Program-made: the position numbers and the translations under genes
Assembly: GCA_019247335.1 (NCBI GenBank)
Contig: JAFAPB010000027.1
Span: forward strand, 1-9,266
Reading direction: 5' to 3'
Origin: Candidatus Kaiserbacteria bacterium
Lineage (GTDB): Bacteria > Patescibacteriota > Minisyncoccia > Phycocordibacterales > UBA2100
Length of the DNA: 9,266 nt
Shown: one piece after another, positions 1-6,521 of the stretch
Layout: every line of letters starts with the position of its first letter
How positions within the stretch are numbered: the first letter of the stretch is position 1
The notes under the pieces: model-generated
Databases searched by the model: none
Told to the model about the DNA's origin: nothing
What the model saw: the letters and a program-made list of their open reading frames with translations, nothing else

Positions 1-1
1 A

Positions 2-961
2 GTCCGCGTTACAAGCGCCCGCATCGCGCTCGGCGGTATGGGACTCGATGAGATCAAGGCAACGGGCGAATGGTCGCTCACTGCTTCCGGCGGCGTCGTC
101 ACCGAAAAGGAAATGGACCGCGCGATCGTCGAGAGCGAAAAGCGCACCTCGGGCAAGCTCACCAACCGCACCGTGATCCACGCCATTCCGCTCGAGTACC
201 GCGTCGACGGCGTCAAGGTCTTCGGCAGCCCGCGGGGCCTGCAAGGCACAAAACTCAGCGTCGATACCCTCCTCATTACAATGCTCGCCCAGCACTACGA
301 CGACATGATCGAGGCGGTCGAGGCCGCCGGCGTCGAGGTCGAGGGCGTCATGGCTTCGCCCCTTGCCGCCTCGCTCGTCACACTTACCAAGGCGCAGAAA
401 ACGGCGGGGGTCGTCCTTGCAAACATCGGCTCCGAGACGCTCTCTATTATTGTCTTTGATAACGATGTCCCGGTTTCCATAAAGGTATTCCCTGTGGGCT
501 CTGCAGACATCACGAACACGCTCGCGCTTTCATTTCAGGTACCTTTGAACGAGGCGGAGAGCCTGAAGCGGGGCGGCGTGACCGGCTCCGAGGTGCCGCA
601 GAAACGCATCCAGACGATCGTGACCAATCGCCTGAAGGATATGTTCGCGCTCATCAATGCGCATTTGAAATCGATCGACCGCGCGCGCCTCTTGCCCGCC
701 GGCATCGTAATCACGGGCGGCGGCTCCGGTTTGACATCCGCGTCCGACATTGCGCGATTAACCTTGAAGCTTCCCTCGCAGATCGCGCAGATCGGCTATT
801 TGCCGCGATCCTCCTCGATCGACGCGACCTGGGCGGTCGCGTACGGCCTCTGTCGCTGGGCGTATGCCGAGGATACGAGCGTTCGCAGCTCTTCGCTCGG
901 CGAGGTTTTCTCCGGCGCGTGGGATTCATTCAAGCAAAGTATCCGATCGCTGCTACCGTAA
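2..961 (+). CDS. ftsA: Cell division protein FtsA, C-terminal part (5' end outside window)
   Basis: Actin-like ATPase that tethers FtsZ filaments to the inner face of the membrane. The frame is open to the left edge, and the ATG at 38 is internal, so this is a 319-residue fragment of a protein usually near 400 residues. Seen: SHS2-like region in the first ~90 residues, the second phosphate loop region (about 419-448), a GIVITGGGSGL adenosine-site motif (about 698-730), and an ending FSGAWDSFKQSIRSLLP that fits the amphipathic membrane-targeting helix of FtsA. The gene lies directly before ftsZ, as expected. Oddity: the second phosphate motif reads NIGSETLS where classical FtsA has DIGGGTMD, so the acidic residues and two glycines are replaced. 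Identity is confident from context and motifs; whether it still hydrolyses ATP is unclear. Confidence 0.9.
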   Translation, partial: VRVTSARIALGGMGLDEIKATGEWSLTASGGVVTEKEMDRAIVESEKRTSGKLTNRTVIHAIPLEYRVDGVKVFGSPRGLQGTKLSVDTLLITMLAQHYDDMIEAVEAAGVEVEGVMASPLAASLVTLTKAQKTAGVVLANIGSETLSIIVFDNDVPVSIKVFPVGSADITNTLALSFQVPLNEAESLKRGGVTGSEVPQKRIQTIVTNRLKDMFALINAHLKSIDRARLLPAGIVITGGGSGLTSASDIARLTLKLPSQIAQIGYLPRSSSIDATWAVAYGLCRWAYAEDTSVRSSSLGEVFSGAWDSFKQSIRSLLP

Positions 962-1017
962 GGAATTCCGGAATAATGCGTGTGCGCACTTCAACATCCG
1001 ATTTTTTTTAGTCAAGT
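962..1017 (+). other. ftsA-ftsZ intergenic stretch with short palindrome and T-run
   Basis: A perfect 10-bp palindrome ATTCCGGAAT lies at 965-974, a short GTGCGCAC palindrome at 982-989, and a run of eight T at 1002-1009. CGGA (969-972) could pair with TCCG (997-1000) just before the T-run, giving a weak, open intrinsic-terminator-like structure. It may reduce read-through from ftsA into ftsZ, but the stem is poor. Whether it is a terminator is uncertain. Confidence 0.3.
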
Positions 1018-1035
1018 TTGCGTAATAGTTTCTGG

Positions 1036-1044
1036 TGCTATGAT
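1036..1044 (+). promoter_or_regulatory. Extended -10 promoter of ftsZ (TGC-TATGAT)
   Basis: TATGAT at 1039-1044 is preceded by TGC, making an extended -10. Only nine bases separate it from the ATG at 1054, so the transcript should start within about two bases of the start codon. TTTGCG or TTGCGT near 1017-1023 could act as a weak -35 (spacing 15-16). There is no Shine-Dalgarno sequence. Confidence 0.6.
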
Positions 1045-1053
1045 GGCACCGTT

Positions 1054-2307
1054 ATGTCGAGACAGGTCAAGACCGACGTCGAATCTTTCGCAAGAATCCG
1101 CGTCATCGGCGTAGGCGGATCCGGCGGCAACGCCGTGAACCACATGGTCGCCTCCTCCCTCGAGGGCGTCGACTTCATCGCGGTCAACACCGATGCCCAG
1201 GACCTCCATAAATCGAAGGCTAAGAAGAAGATCCATATCGGCAAGACGCTCACCCGCGGTCTCGGCACCGGCATGAACCCCGACATGGGTAAGCAGGCGG
1301 CCGAAGAGACCCGCGAAGAGATCCAGGATGCGATCAAGGGATCGGACATGGTCTTCATCACCTGCGGCATGGGCGGCGGCACCGGTACCGGTGCGGCGCC
1401 GGTCGTTGCGAAGATCGCGCGCGAGCTCGGTGCGCTCACCGTCGGCGTCGTGACGCGCCCCTTCGCATTCGAAGGACAGCAGCGCCTCCGCCTCGCCGAG
1501 CAAGGTCTTGCAGAGCTTCGCAAAGCGGTGGATGCGCTCATCATCATCCCGAACGACAAATTACTCACGATCGTCTCGCGCGAGACCGGCATCAAGAACG
1601 CGTTCGCGATGTGCGACGACATCCTGAAGCAGGCTGTCGAGGGCATCTCAGATCTCATCACCCAGACCGGCATCATCAATGTCGACTTCGCGGACGTACG
1701 CGCGATCATGCAAAACGCGGGCTCGGCCCTCATGGGTATCGGCACGGCGATCGGCGACAAGCGCGCCGAGAATGCGGCGCGCGCGGCCATCAACTCCCCG
1801 CTCCTCGAGGTCTCGATCACGGGCGCGAAGGGAGTGCTTTTCTCTATCGCCGGCGGCGAAGATCTCGGGATGCTCGAGGTGCAAGAAGCCGCGAATGTCA
1901 TCACCGAAGCGATCGATCCGGAGGCCAAAGTCATCTTCGGCGCCGTTACCGATGACTCGCTCAAGAAAGGCGCTATCCGCATCACCGTCATCGCGACCGG
2001 CTTCCCCGAGGCGCCCGCGCGCCCGGCGCAGCCGTTCGGCCAGCGCGTACCCACGCCGAGCAAGGCTGACGCCGACGTGCCGCCGGCCTCGCGCCGACCC
2101 GAGGCGCGCATGGATCCCGCTCCGAAGAAGATCGTTGACCCGGCCGCTTCAGAATTCTTCCTCAAGAAAGAAGCCAAAGAGACGCCGAAAGTTGAGACGC
2201 CGAAGCCAGCTGCCGACGCCGGGAAAGCACCTGCAGCCGCGTCAGCAATGGACGAAGACGACGAAGACAGCTGGGGCGGACTCCCCTCATTCCTCCGCCG
2301 CAAGTAA
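1054..2307 (+). CDS. ftsZ: Cell division GTPase FtsZ
   Basis: Tubulin-like GTPase that polymerises into the division ring at mid-cell. The 417-residue product has the nucleotide-binding GGSGGNAVN (21-29), the tubulin signature GGGTGTG (107-113), the RPFAFEG segment (135-141), the synergy loop NVDFADV (209-215) that completes GTP hydrolysis in the neighbouring subunit, and a C-terminal domain to about residue 318. A Pro/Ala/Lys-rich linker (about 320-400) follows, then an acidic stretch and SWGGLPSFLRRK, which matches the C-terminal peptide that binds FtsA. ATG 1054 is preferred over the in-frame TTG at 1018: homology begins after it, and the sequence between them holds the -10 box. ftsA lies upstream and a strong terminator overlaps the stop. 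All key residues are present and identity is near certain. Confidence 0.97.
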   Translation: MSRQVKTDVESFARIRVIGVGGSGGNAVNHMVASSLEGVDFIAVNTDAQDLHKSKAKKKIHIGKTLTRGLGTGMNPDMGKQAAEETREEIQDAIKGSDMVFITCGMGGGTGTGAAPVVAKIARELGALTVGVVTRPFAFEGQQRLRLAEQGLAELRKAVDALIIIPNDKLLTIVSRETGIKNAFAMCDDILKQAVEGISDLITQTGIINVDFADVRAIMQNAGSALMGIGTAIGDKRAENAARAAINSPLLEVSITGAKGVLFSIAGGEDLGMLEVQEAANVITEAIDPEAKVIFGAVTDDSLKKGAIRITVIATGFPEAPARPAQPFGQRVPTPSKADADVPPASRRPEARMDPAPKKIVDPAASEFFLKKEAKETPKVETPKPAADAGKAPAAASAMDEDDEDSWGGLPSFLRRK

Positions 2308-2333
2308 CGCCTGCTCCGCGCAGGCGTTTTTGT
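2306..2333 (+). terminator. Intrinsic terminator of ftsZ
   Basis: Perfect 9-bp inverted repeat AACGCCTGC / GCAGGCGTT with a 5-base loop, followed by TTTGTTT. The first stem bases overlap the TAA stop of ftsZ (2305-2307). This is a classical Rho-independent terminator, so ftsZ and the next gene are separate units. Confidence 0.92.
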
Positions 2334-2356
2334 TTCGGCAATTGAAACGCATGTAG

Positions 2357-2362
2357 TAGAAT
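2357..2362 (+). promoter_or_regulatory. -10 box of the thioredoxin reductase gene (TAGAAT)
   Basis: TAGAAT ends nine bases before the ATG at 2372, and no Shine-Dalgarno is visible. The spacing equals that at ftsZ and pyrE, which suggests a leaderless or almost leaderless mRNA. No convincing -35 was found; the ftsZ terminator ends about 25 bases upstream. Confidence 0.55.
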
Positions 2363-2371
2363 GCGTCGACT

Positions 2372-3313
2372 ATGTACGACCTTCTCATCATCGGCGGAGG
2401 TCCTGCCGGCGCCTCCGCCGCGGTCTACGCCGCGCGCAAACGCTTGAAGACCCTTATGATCCTCGAGGACTGGGGCGGCCAGAGCGCGATCTCATCCGAA
2501 GTGCAGAATTGGATCGGCACACCCGCGATCTCCGGTGCGGATCTCGCGGATAGCCTCAAGAAGCATGTCGAAGCGTACAAGGGAGAATACCTTGAGATCA
2601 AACCCCGCGTACGCGCGAGCGCGCTCGAGCCTGCGGACGATAAAGTGATGATCACACTCTCGAACGGTGAAAAAGTCGAGGGCAAAACGGCGCTTGTCAC
2701 GACCGGCGCCAACCGTCGGAAGCTCGAAGTACCCGGCGCTGCGGAATTCGATCAAAAGGGTCTCACGTACTGCGCGTCCTGCGACGGTCCGCTTTTTGCC
2801 GATAAGGACGTCGCGGTGATCGGCGGCGGCAACGCCGCCTTCGAGACGGCATTGCAGCTTCTCGCCTACTGCAAAACCGTGTATCTCATCAATCGCACCG
2901 AGAATTTCCGTGCGGACGAGATAACCGTGGCTTCGGCGAAAGCAAAGCCTAATATGCGCATCGTCACGAATGCGGAGATGGTTTCCGTCGATGGCGAACA
3001 GTTCGTAAGTGGCATCACCTATAAGAACCCCCAGACAGGTGAGGTTACGAAATTACCGGTCGAAGGCGTCTTCGTCGAGATCGGACTCCTGCCGAACACG
3101 GAGTGGATCGGCACAGCGCTCGAGAAAAATCAGGTCGGGCAGATCGTCGTCGATCCGAAAAGCCAGCGCACCTCGCACCCGCGCATCTGGGCTGCGGGCG
3201 ACTGCACCAACGGGCTCTACCACCAGAACAACATCGCCGCGGGCGACGCGGTGAAAGCCCTCGAAGATGTCTATATGTTCATCCACCGCGGCGCGGAAGC
3301 GCCCACACCTTAG
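2372..3313 (+). CDS. trxB: Thioredoxin reductase-like FAD/NAD(P) disulfide oxidoreductase
   Basis: Flavoenzyme of the low-molecular-weight thioredoxin reductase family, passing electrons from a nicotinamide nucleotide through FAD and a redox disulfide to thioredoxin or a similar partner in the cytoplasm. The 313-residue length is typical. Seen in order: FAD-binding GGGPAG (8-13), GGQ (35-37), active-site disulfide CASC (134-137), second dinucleotide fold GGGNAAFE (151-158), and AAGDCT (274-279), which contacts FAD. The usual HRRDxFRA NADPH loop is NRTENFRA (174-181), so one of the phosphate-binding arginines is replaced and cofactor preference may differ. It has its own -10 box after the ftsZ terminator. 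Its stop codon interlocks with that of the convergent ACT-domain gene. The family is certain; the exact substrate and the trxB symbol are less so. Confidence 0.88.
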   Translation: MYDLLIIGGGPAGASAAVYAARKRLKTLMILEDWGGQSAISSEVQNWIGTPAISGADLADSLKKHVEAYKGEYLEIKPRVRASALEPADDKVMITLSNGEKVEGKTALVTTGANRRKLEVPGAAEFDQKGLTYCASCDGPLFADKDVAVIGGGNAAFETALQLLAYCKTVYLINRTENFRADEITVASAKAKPNMRIVTNAEMVSVDGEQFVSGITYKNPQTGEVTKLPVEGVFVEIGLLPNTEWIGTALEKNQVGQIVVDPKSQRTSHPRIWAAGDCTNGLYHQNNIAAGDAVKALEDVYMFIHRGAEAPTP

Positions 3314-3960
3314 GCGGTGATCCGCTTGATCACTGAGAATGCGCGGTCAACATTCCCGTCTTCGAAAATGATGCTCAATTCCGTGCGGACCGACATGACT
3401 TCGATAAAGCTGATGCCTTCGAGCGCGAGCGCTTTTAATATCGGATAGTACACGCCGGGCACATTAAGACTCTCCTCCGGTAAGCGCAGTGTGATCGCCG
3501 AAAGCCCGGCCGTACGGTGCACATGCTTTGATCCTTTCGATGCCGTCCGGATCTCTTCATCGAACTCCGCACTGATGACGAGCAGTGTCTCGTGCAAGCC
3601 GCGCGAATATGTAAAGAACGCGCTGCGCTTTCTGCCTGAAAACCCGGAGACGGTCTCGATCATCTGCGCGGTCTCCGGTGTGTTGGGAAACACGTATTCG
3701 ACGAGGTTCGACCGCACGGTAATGTCGCTCAACTGTTTCAAAAAACGCGTCCCGAAGACCGGCCGCTGCAGATCTTTTGCGATGCGATGAAGCGCCATGG
3801 CGACAGCGGCATCCGAGACGTTCTCGTAAAGGATCTGTTCGACCTCCGGTCGGATACGACGTGCAATTTCCGCGATGTTGCCGATCCCCTCGCTCAAAAT
3901 ATCCGAGAAATAAGGGCTGCGCTCAAGAACCTGCTGTGCAGCCTGGCTGACGGTTTTCAT
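3310..3960 (-). CDS. ACT-domain protein, probable small-molecule-binding regulator
   Basis: A 216-residue protein of unknown function. Residues about 8-65 form a helical N-terminal module (GIGNIAEIARRIRPEVEQIL, then VSDAAVAMALHRIAKDL), which I recall from a widespread uncharacterised family in archaea, CPR and other bacteria. A beta-rich middle follows, and residues about 152-216 resemble the aspartokinase-type ACT domain (GVYYPILKALALEGISFIEVMSV), a fold that often binds amino acids. No catalytic motif is seen. The frame is open upstream to 4659, but ATG 3960 is the real start: homology begins there, a promoter lies just before it, and the upstream part is antisense to the GNAT-like gene. 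A role in amino-acid sensing is only inference from the ACT fold. Confidence 0.8.
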   Translation of the reverse strand: MKTVSQAAQQVLERSPYFSDILSEGIGNIAEIARRIRPEVEQILYENVSDAAVAMALHRIAKDLQRPVFGTRFLKQLSDITVRSNLVEYVFPNTPETAQMIETVSGFSGRKRSAFFTYSRGLHETLLVISAEFDEEIRTASKGSKHVHRTAGLSAITLRLPEESLNVPGVYYPILKALALEGISFIEVMSVRTELSIIFEDGNVDRAFSVIKRITA

Positions 3961-3966
3961 GTTATT

Positions 3967-3994
3967 TTTATAACAGATCGTAATAATTTTGCAA
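3967..3994 (-). promoter_or_regulatory. Promoter of the ACT-domain gene (TTGCAA / TATAAA)
   Basis: On the minus strand TTGCAA (3994-3989) is followed after 16 bases by TATAAA (3972-3967), six bases before the ATG at 3960. This is the best -35/-10 pair in the window, and it too predicts a leaderless transcript. The inverted repeat GTTAT-TTTT-ATAAC at 3961-3974 covers the -10 box and could be an operator; that last point is speculative. Confidence 0.6.
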
Positions 3995-4002
3995 GATGTC
4001 GT

Positions 4003-4014
4003 AAGAAATTTCTT
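4003..4014. repeat. 12-bp perfect palindrome between the divergent genes
   Basis: AAGAAATTTCTT reads identically on both strands. It lies in the 111-bp region between the ACT-domain and GNAT-like genes, next to where the -35 of the GNAT promoter would fall. It may be a dimeric regulator site, but short AT palindromes arise easily by chance. Confidence 0.35.
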
Positions 4015-4032
4015 CCTTTGGACCATTCTCTT

Positions 4033-4038
4033 TATAGT
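4033..4038 (+). promoter_or_regulatory. -10 box of the GNAT-like gene (TATAGT)
   Basis: TATAGT lies 33 bases before the ATG at 4072. The predicted transcript would carry a leader of about 26 bases, unlike most genes here. TTCTTC at 4010-4015, 17 bases upstream, is the best-placed but weak -35. Confidence 0.5.
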
Positions 4039-4058
4039 CGGCGCAGGGAAACGAATAC

Positions 4059-4066
4059 GAGGAAGG
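4059..4066 (+). promoter_or_regulatory. Shine-Dalgarno sequence of the GNAT-like gene (GAGGAAGG)
   Basis: GAGGAAGG sits five bases before the ATG at 4072 and is the only clear ribosome-binding site in the window. It fixes the start at 4072 rather than at upstream in-frame ATGs such as 3787. Confidence 0.75.
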
Positions 4067-4071
4067 CTACA

Positions 4072-4635
4072 ATGCAATTCTGTACAAAACCGGACGAGGT
4101 CGGTCCAAAAGCGATCGCGGCGATCGTCACGGCGTTCACCGACGAACCGCACCTCTTGCCTATCACCCCCGCAGACATCGAGCAGAGCCTCGCTGAAGGG
4201 CTGGCGCTCGTTGTCATCGACGATGGCGAGGCGGTCGGCTTCACCCGCCTCATCCCGCTCGGCAACGACTTCTATGAGCTGGGCTCGACGTGGGTGCATC
4301 GCAAGAAGCGCGGCAAGAAACTCAATCACCAGATGTACGGCTTTTTCCTGCCGCGGCATCGTGACAAGAATATCCTTGCGACGACCACCAATCCCGTCTC
4401 GCTGCAAGTCGGCGAGGACGTCGGCATGGCCCTGGTCAATCGCAAGGATCTGCCGGCATCGGTATGGCGCTCGACCTGCAGTTTCTGCCCTGCGAAAAAG
4501 ATCCTCGCGCATGACGCAGCCGATTGCCGGCTCGCGTGGAACGAGCCGCAGGCAACCGGCGGACCCTGCTGGGTTCGGGTAACCGCCGAAACCGCAGCGC
4601 GCCTCGGTATTGTTGCCGCGCGGATCGCGGCATAG
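4072..4635 (+). CDS. GNAT-like N-acetyltransferase fold protein with a cysteine cluster
   Basis: A 187-residue protein that looks like a divergent member of the GCN5-related acetyltransferase superfamily. A strand pair GLALVVIDDGEAVGFTRLIPL (43-63) leads into ELGSTWVHRKKRGKKLNHQMYGFFL (69-93), which resembles GNAT motif A, where acetyl-CoA pyrophosphate is bound. The second glycine of RxxGxG/A is a lysine here, so the site is degenerate. ILATTTNPVS (101-110) fits the following strand. The C-terminal part has four cysteines, CSFC (136-139), C152 and C166, in a spacing that could bind a metal. ATG 4072 is chosen for its strong Shine-Dalgarno; the open frame back to 3787 overlaps the divergent gene and promoters. 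It is followed by its own terminator. The fold is fairly likely; the substrate is unknown. Confidence 0.7.
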   Translation: MQFCTKPDEVGPKAIAAIVTAFTDEPHLLPITPADIEQSLAEGLALVVIDDGEAVGFTRLIPLGNDFYELGSTWVHRKKRGKKLNHQMYGFFLPRHRDKNILATTTNPVSLQVGEDVGMALVNRKDLPASVWRSTCSFCPAKKILAHDAADCRLAWNEPQATGGPCWVRVTAETAARLGIVAARIAA

Positions 4636-4644
4636 AAGAAATCC

Positions 4645-4676
4645 GGACGGGCTCACCACCCGTCCTTACTTTTTAC
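4645..4676 (+). terminator. Intrinsic terminator of the GNAT-like gene
   Basis: GGACGGG (4645-4651) pairs with CCCGTCC (4659-4665) over a 7-base loop, followed by TTACTTTTTA. It starts ten bases after the TAG stop and lies just before the promoter of the next gene, isolating the GNAT-like gene as a single-gene unit. Confidence 0.8.
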
Positions 4677-4688
4677 GCGCATTCCCGC

Positions 4689-4694
4689 TATGCT
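4689..4694 (+). promoter_or_regulatory. -10 box of the zinc hydrolase gene (TATGCT)
   Basis: TATGCT ends seven bases before the ATG at 4702. It contains the in-frame ATG at 4690, which would wrongly be taken as the start if the longest frame is used. There is no Shine-Dalgarno before either ATG. Confidence 0.55.
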
Positions 4695-4701
4695 ATGGCG
4701 C

Positions 4702-5556
4702 ATGATCGAATCATTTGAATTCAAAGGCCCCGAAGCCGGTCCCGCAGTGCTTTTTTTCGGAGCGATCCACGGCAATGAAGTATGCGGTCCGAAGGCGATC
4801 CGTCGTTTTGTCGACGAGCTGCAGAGCGGTGTGCGTAGCCTGCAAAAGGGAAGCGTCACCTTCGTCCCCGTCTGCAGCCCGCGCGCCTATGAAGCGAACA
4901 CGCGCTACTGCGAAGAGAATCTCAACAGAATATTCAAGCGGACGGAAAATCCGACCTCCTACGAAGCCGCTCTTGCCAACGAGCTCGCGCCTTTCATCGA
5001 GCGGTGCGACGTGTTTCTCGATCTGCATTCCATGACCGCATCAGGGAAGCCCTTTATCTTTATCGACTTCCCGTCCGATGCGACGCACGCGCTCGCTCGC
5101 TCGCTCCCGGCCGAGATGGCGATCGTCGGTTGGCCGGAATTGTATAAACGCCCGGAGACCGAGCATGATTCATTCGATACCACCACGTACGCCGCCGAAC
5201 ACGGCAAGGCGGGACTTTTGATCGAATGCGGTCAGCACGAAGACCCTGAAGCGGCGGAGGTTGCTTACCGTGCGATCGAGAATACGCTCATCCACTGCGG
5301 CGTGCTTCTCGGAAACGCGCCGGAGAACGATCTCACCATTATCGAAATGGATCGCGTCTTTTTTAGGAAGAGCGAGGCGGAGAAATTTGCGAAGGATTGG
5401 CAGCACCTCGAGCACGTGAACAAAGATGAGATACTTTTCTACGACGAGAATGGTGCACCGGTTACGGCGCCATACGACGCCTACGTCATCATGCCGAAAG
5501 AGAGCGCCAAAGTAGACGAAGAATGGCTCTATTTGGGCAAGAAAATCAGTGCCTGA
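4702..5556 (+). CDS. Succinylglutamate desuccinylase/aspartoacylase-family zinc hydrolase
   Basis: Member of the AstE/AspA branch of the M14 carboxypeptidase-like hydrolases, which cleave an acyl or amide bond next to a carboxylate using one zinc ion. The 284-residue product shows GAIHGNEVCG (20-29; zinc ligands H23 and E26), ENLNRIF (72-78; substrate-binding N73 and R76), FLDLHSM (105-111; third ligand H109) and LLIECGQHED (172-181; the candidate catalytic glutamate E175). All expected residues are present, so it should be active. The substrate cannot be told from sequence, and no arginine-degradation genes lie nearby. ATG 4702 is preferred to 4690 because 4690 lies inside the -10 box. The end overlaps the convergent purH end by 11 bp. 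Confidence 0.85.
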   Translation: MIESFEFKGPEAGPAVLFFGAIHGNEVCGPKAIRRFVDELQSGVRSLQKGSVTFVPVCSPRAYEANTRYCEENLNRIFKRTENPTSYEAALANELAPFIERCDVFLDLHSMTASGKPFIFIDFPSDATHALARSLPAEMAIVGWPELYKRPETEHDSFDTTTYAAEHGKAGLLIECGQHEDPEAAEVAYRAIENTLIHCGVLLGNAPENDLTIIEMDRVFFRKSEAEKFAKDWQHLEHVNKDEILFYDENGAPVTAPYDAYVIMPKESAKVDEEWLYLGKKISA

Positions 5557-6514
5557 AGTGGCGAACGCTGGTGAAGATCATCGCCATACCGTATTCATTT
5601 GCTTTGTCGATGGACTCCTGATCGCGAATGGAGCCGCCGGGCTGAACGATCGCGCTCGCGCCCGCTTCGTGCGCGGCATCGACCGTATCAGAGAACGGGA
5701 AGAACGCATCCGATGCCATAACGGAATTTTTCAGCGAGATGCCAGCGTCGCTCGCTTTGATCGCGGCGATCTTGGCCGCGTAAATGCGGCTCGTTTGGCC
5801 CGCGCCGATGCCGACCGTCGCACCGTCGCGTGCATAGACGATGGCATTCGATTTGAGGTGCTTCACGACCTCGAACGCAAATTTCATATCGCGCCATTCC
5901 GCCGCCGTCGGCTCCCGCTTTGTTACGACCTTCGGCTTCGCATTAGGGTCGACGACGATGGCATCGCGTGTCTGCGCGAGGTAGCCGCCGCCGACCGTCT
6001 TGAGCACGATGGTCTTCGCGCGCTTATCCGGTACCGCGCACTCGAGCATGCGGACATTCGGCTTTGATGAAAACACCGCGAGCGCATCCGCATTGATCTC
6101 CGGAGCGATAATAACTTCAATGAATATTTTACCGATCTCTTCCGCCGCCTCTTTATCGAGCGCACGATTGAACGCGACGATGCCGCCGAAGGGCGAGGTG
6201 GTGTCGCACGCATACGCTTTCCGGTAGGCATCGAGCGGAGAGGCGCCGAGCGCGACGCCGCAGGGATTCATGTGCTTCAGAATGACGCACGCGCCTTCGT
6301 CGAATTCAGCGACGCATTCGAGCGCGGCGTCGGCGTCCTGAATGTTGTTATAGCTCAACTCTTTGCCTTGCAGCTGTTTCGCCTGCGCGATCCCGGGCAC
6401 CGAATCGGCCGCCCCGTAGACGGCGGCCGATTGTTGCGGATTCTCTCCGTAACGGAGATCCGCGATCTTTTTCAGTTTGAGCGTAAGCTCGTCCGGAAAG
6501 TCCGCGGGAGTCAC
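5546..6514 (-). CDS. purH: Stand-alone AICAR transformylase (PurH C-terminal domain only)
   Basis: Transfers a formyl group from 10-formyl-tetrahydrofolate to AICAR, giving FAICAR, the penultimate step of purine synthesis. Bifunctional PurH is about 510-520 residues; this 322-residue product begins at DFPDELTLKLKKIADLRYGENPQQ, which aligns with the start of the transformylase domain. The catalytic Lys-His is seen in LKHMNPCG (82-89, counting from the upstream ATG), with SDAFFPFSD (271-279), QPGGSIRDQ (294-302) and the usual ending RHFRH. The N-terminal IMP cyclohydrolase domain is absent, and the upstream DNA is the cupredoxin gene, so this is not a local frameshift. GTG 6514 is preferred: ATG 6523 overlaps a perfect TATAAT, and GTG lies seven bases after it. 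It converges with the zinc hydrolase gene. Confidence 0.9.
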   Translation of the reverse strand: MTPADFPDELTLKLKKIADLRYGENPQQSAAVYGAADSVPGIAQAKQLQGKELSYNNIQDADAALECVAEFDEGACVILKHMNPCGVALGASPLDAYRKAYACDTTSPFGGIVAFNRALDKEAAEEIGKIFIEVIIAPEINADALAVFSSKPNVRMLECAVPDKRAKTIVLKTVGGGYLAQTRDAIVVDPNAKPKVVTKREPTAAEWRDMKFAFEVVKHLKSNAIVYARDGATVGIGAGQTSRIYAAKIAAIKASDAGISLKNSVMASDAFFPFSDTVDAAHEAGASAIVQPGGSIRDQESIDKANEYGMAMIFTSVRHFRH

Positions 6515-6521
6515 GCGGGTC

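Noticed and set aside
1038..2303. 421-codon open frame on the minus strand across ftsZ
   Set aside because: It is antisense to a certain ftsZ. The product is Ser/Ala/Pro-rich without family features, a normal by-product of GC-rich coding sequence.
3787..4071. Upstream extension of the GNAT-like frame to ATG 3787
   Set aside because: It would overlap the divergent ACT gene and both promoters; a strong Shine-Dalgarno places the start at 4072.
3961..4659. N-terminal extension of the ACT-domain frame to position 4659
   Set aside because: It crosses a promoter region and is antisense to the whole GNAT-like gene; homology to the family starts at ATG 3960.
5549..6067. 172-codon plus-strand frame within purH
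   Set aside because: Antisense to the well-conserved AICAR transformylase domain; no recognisable domain or start signal.
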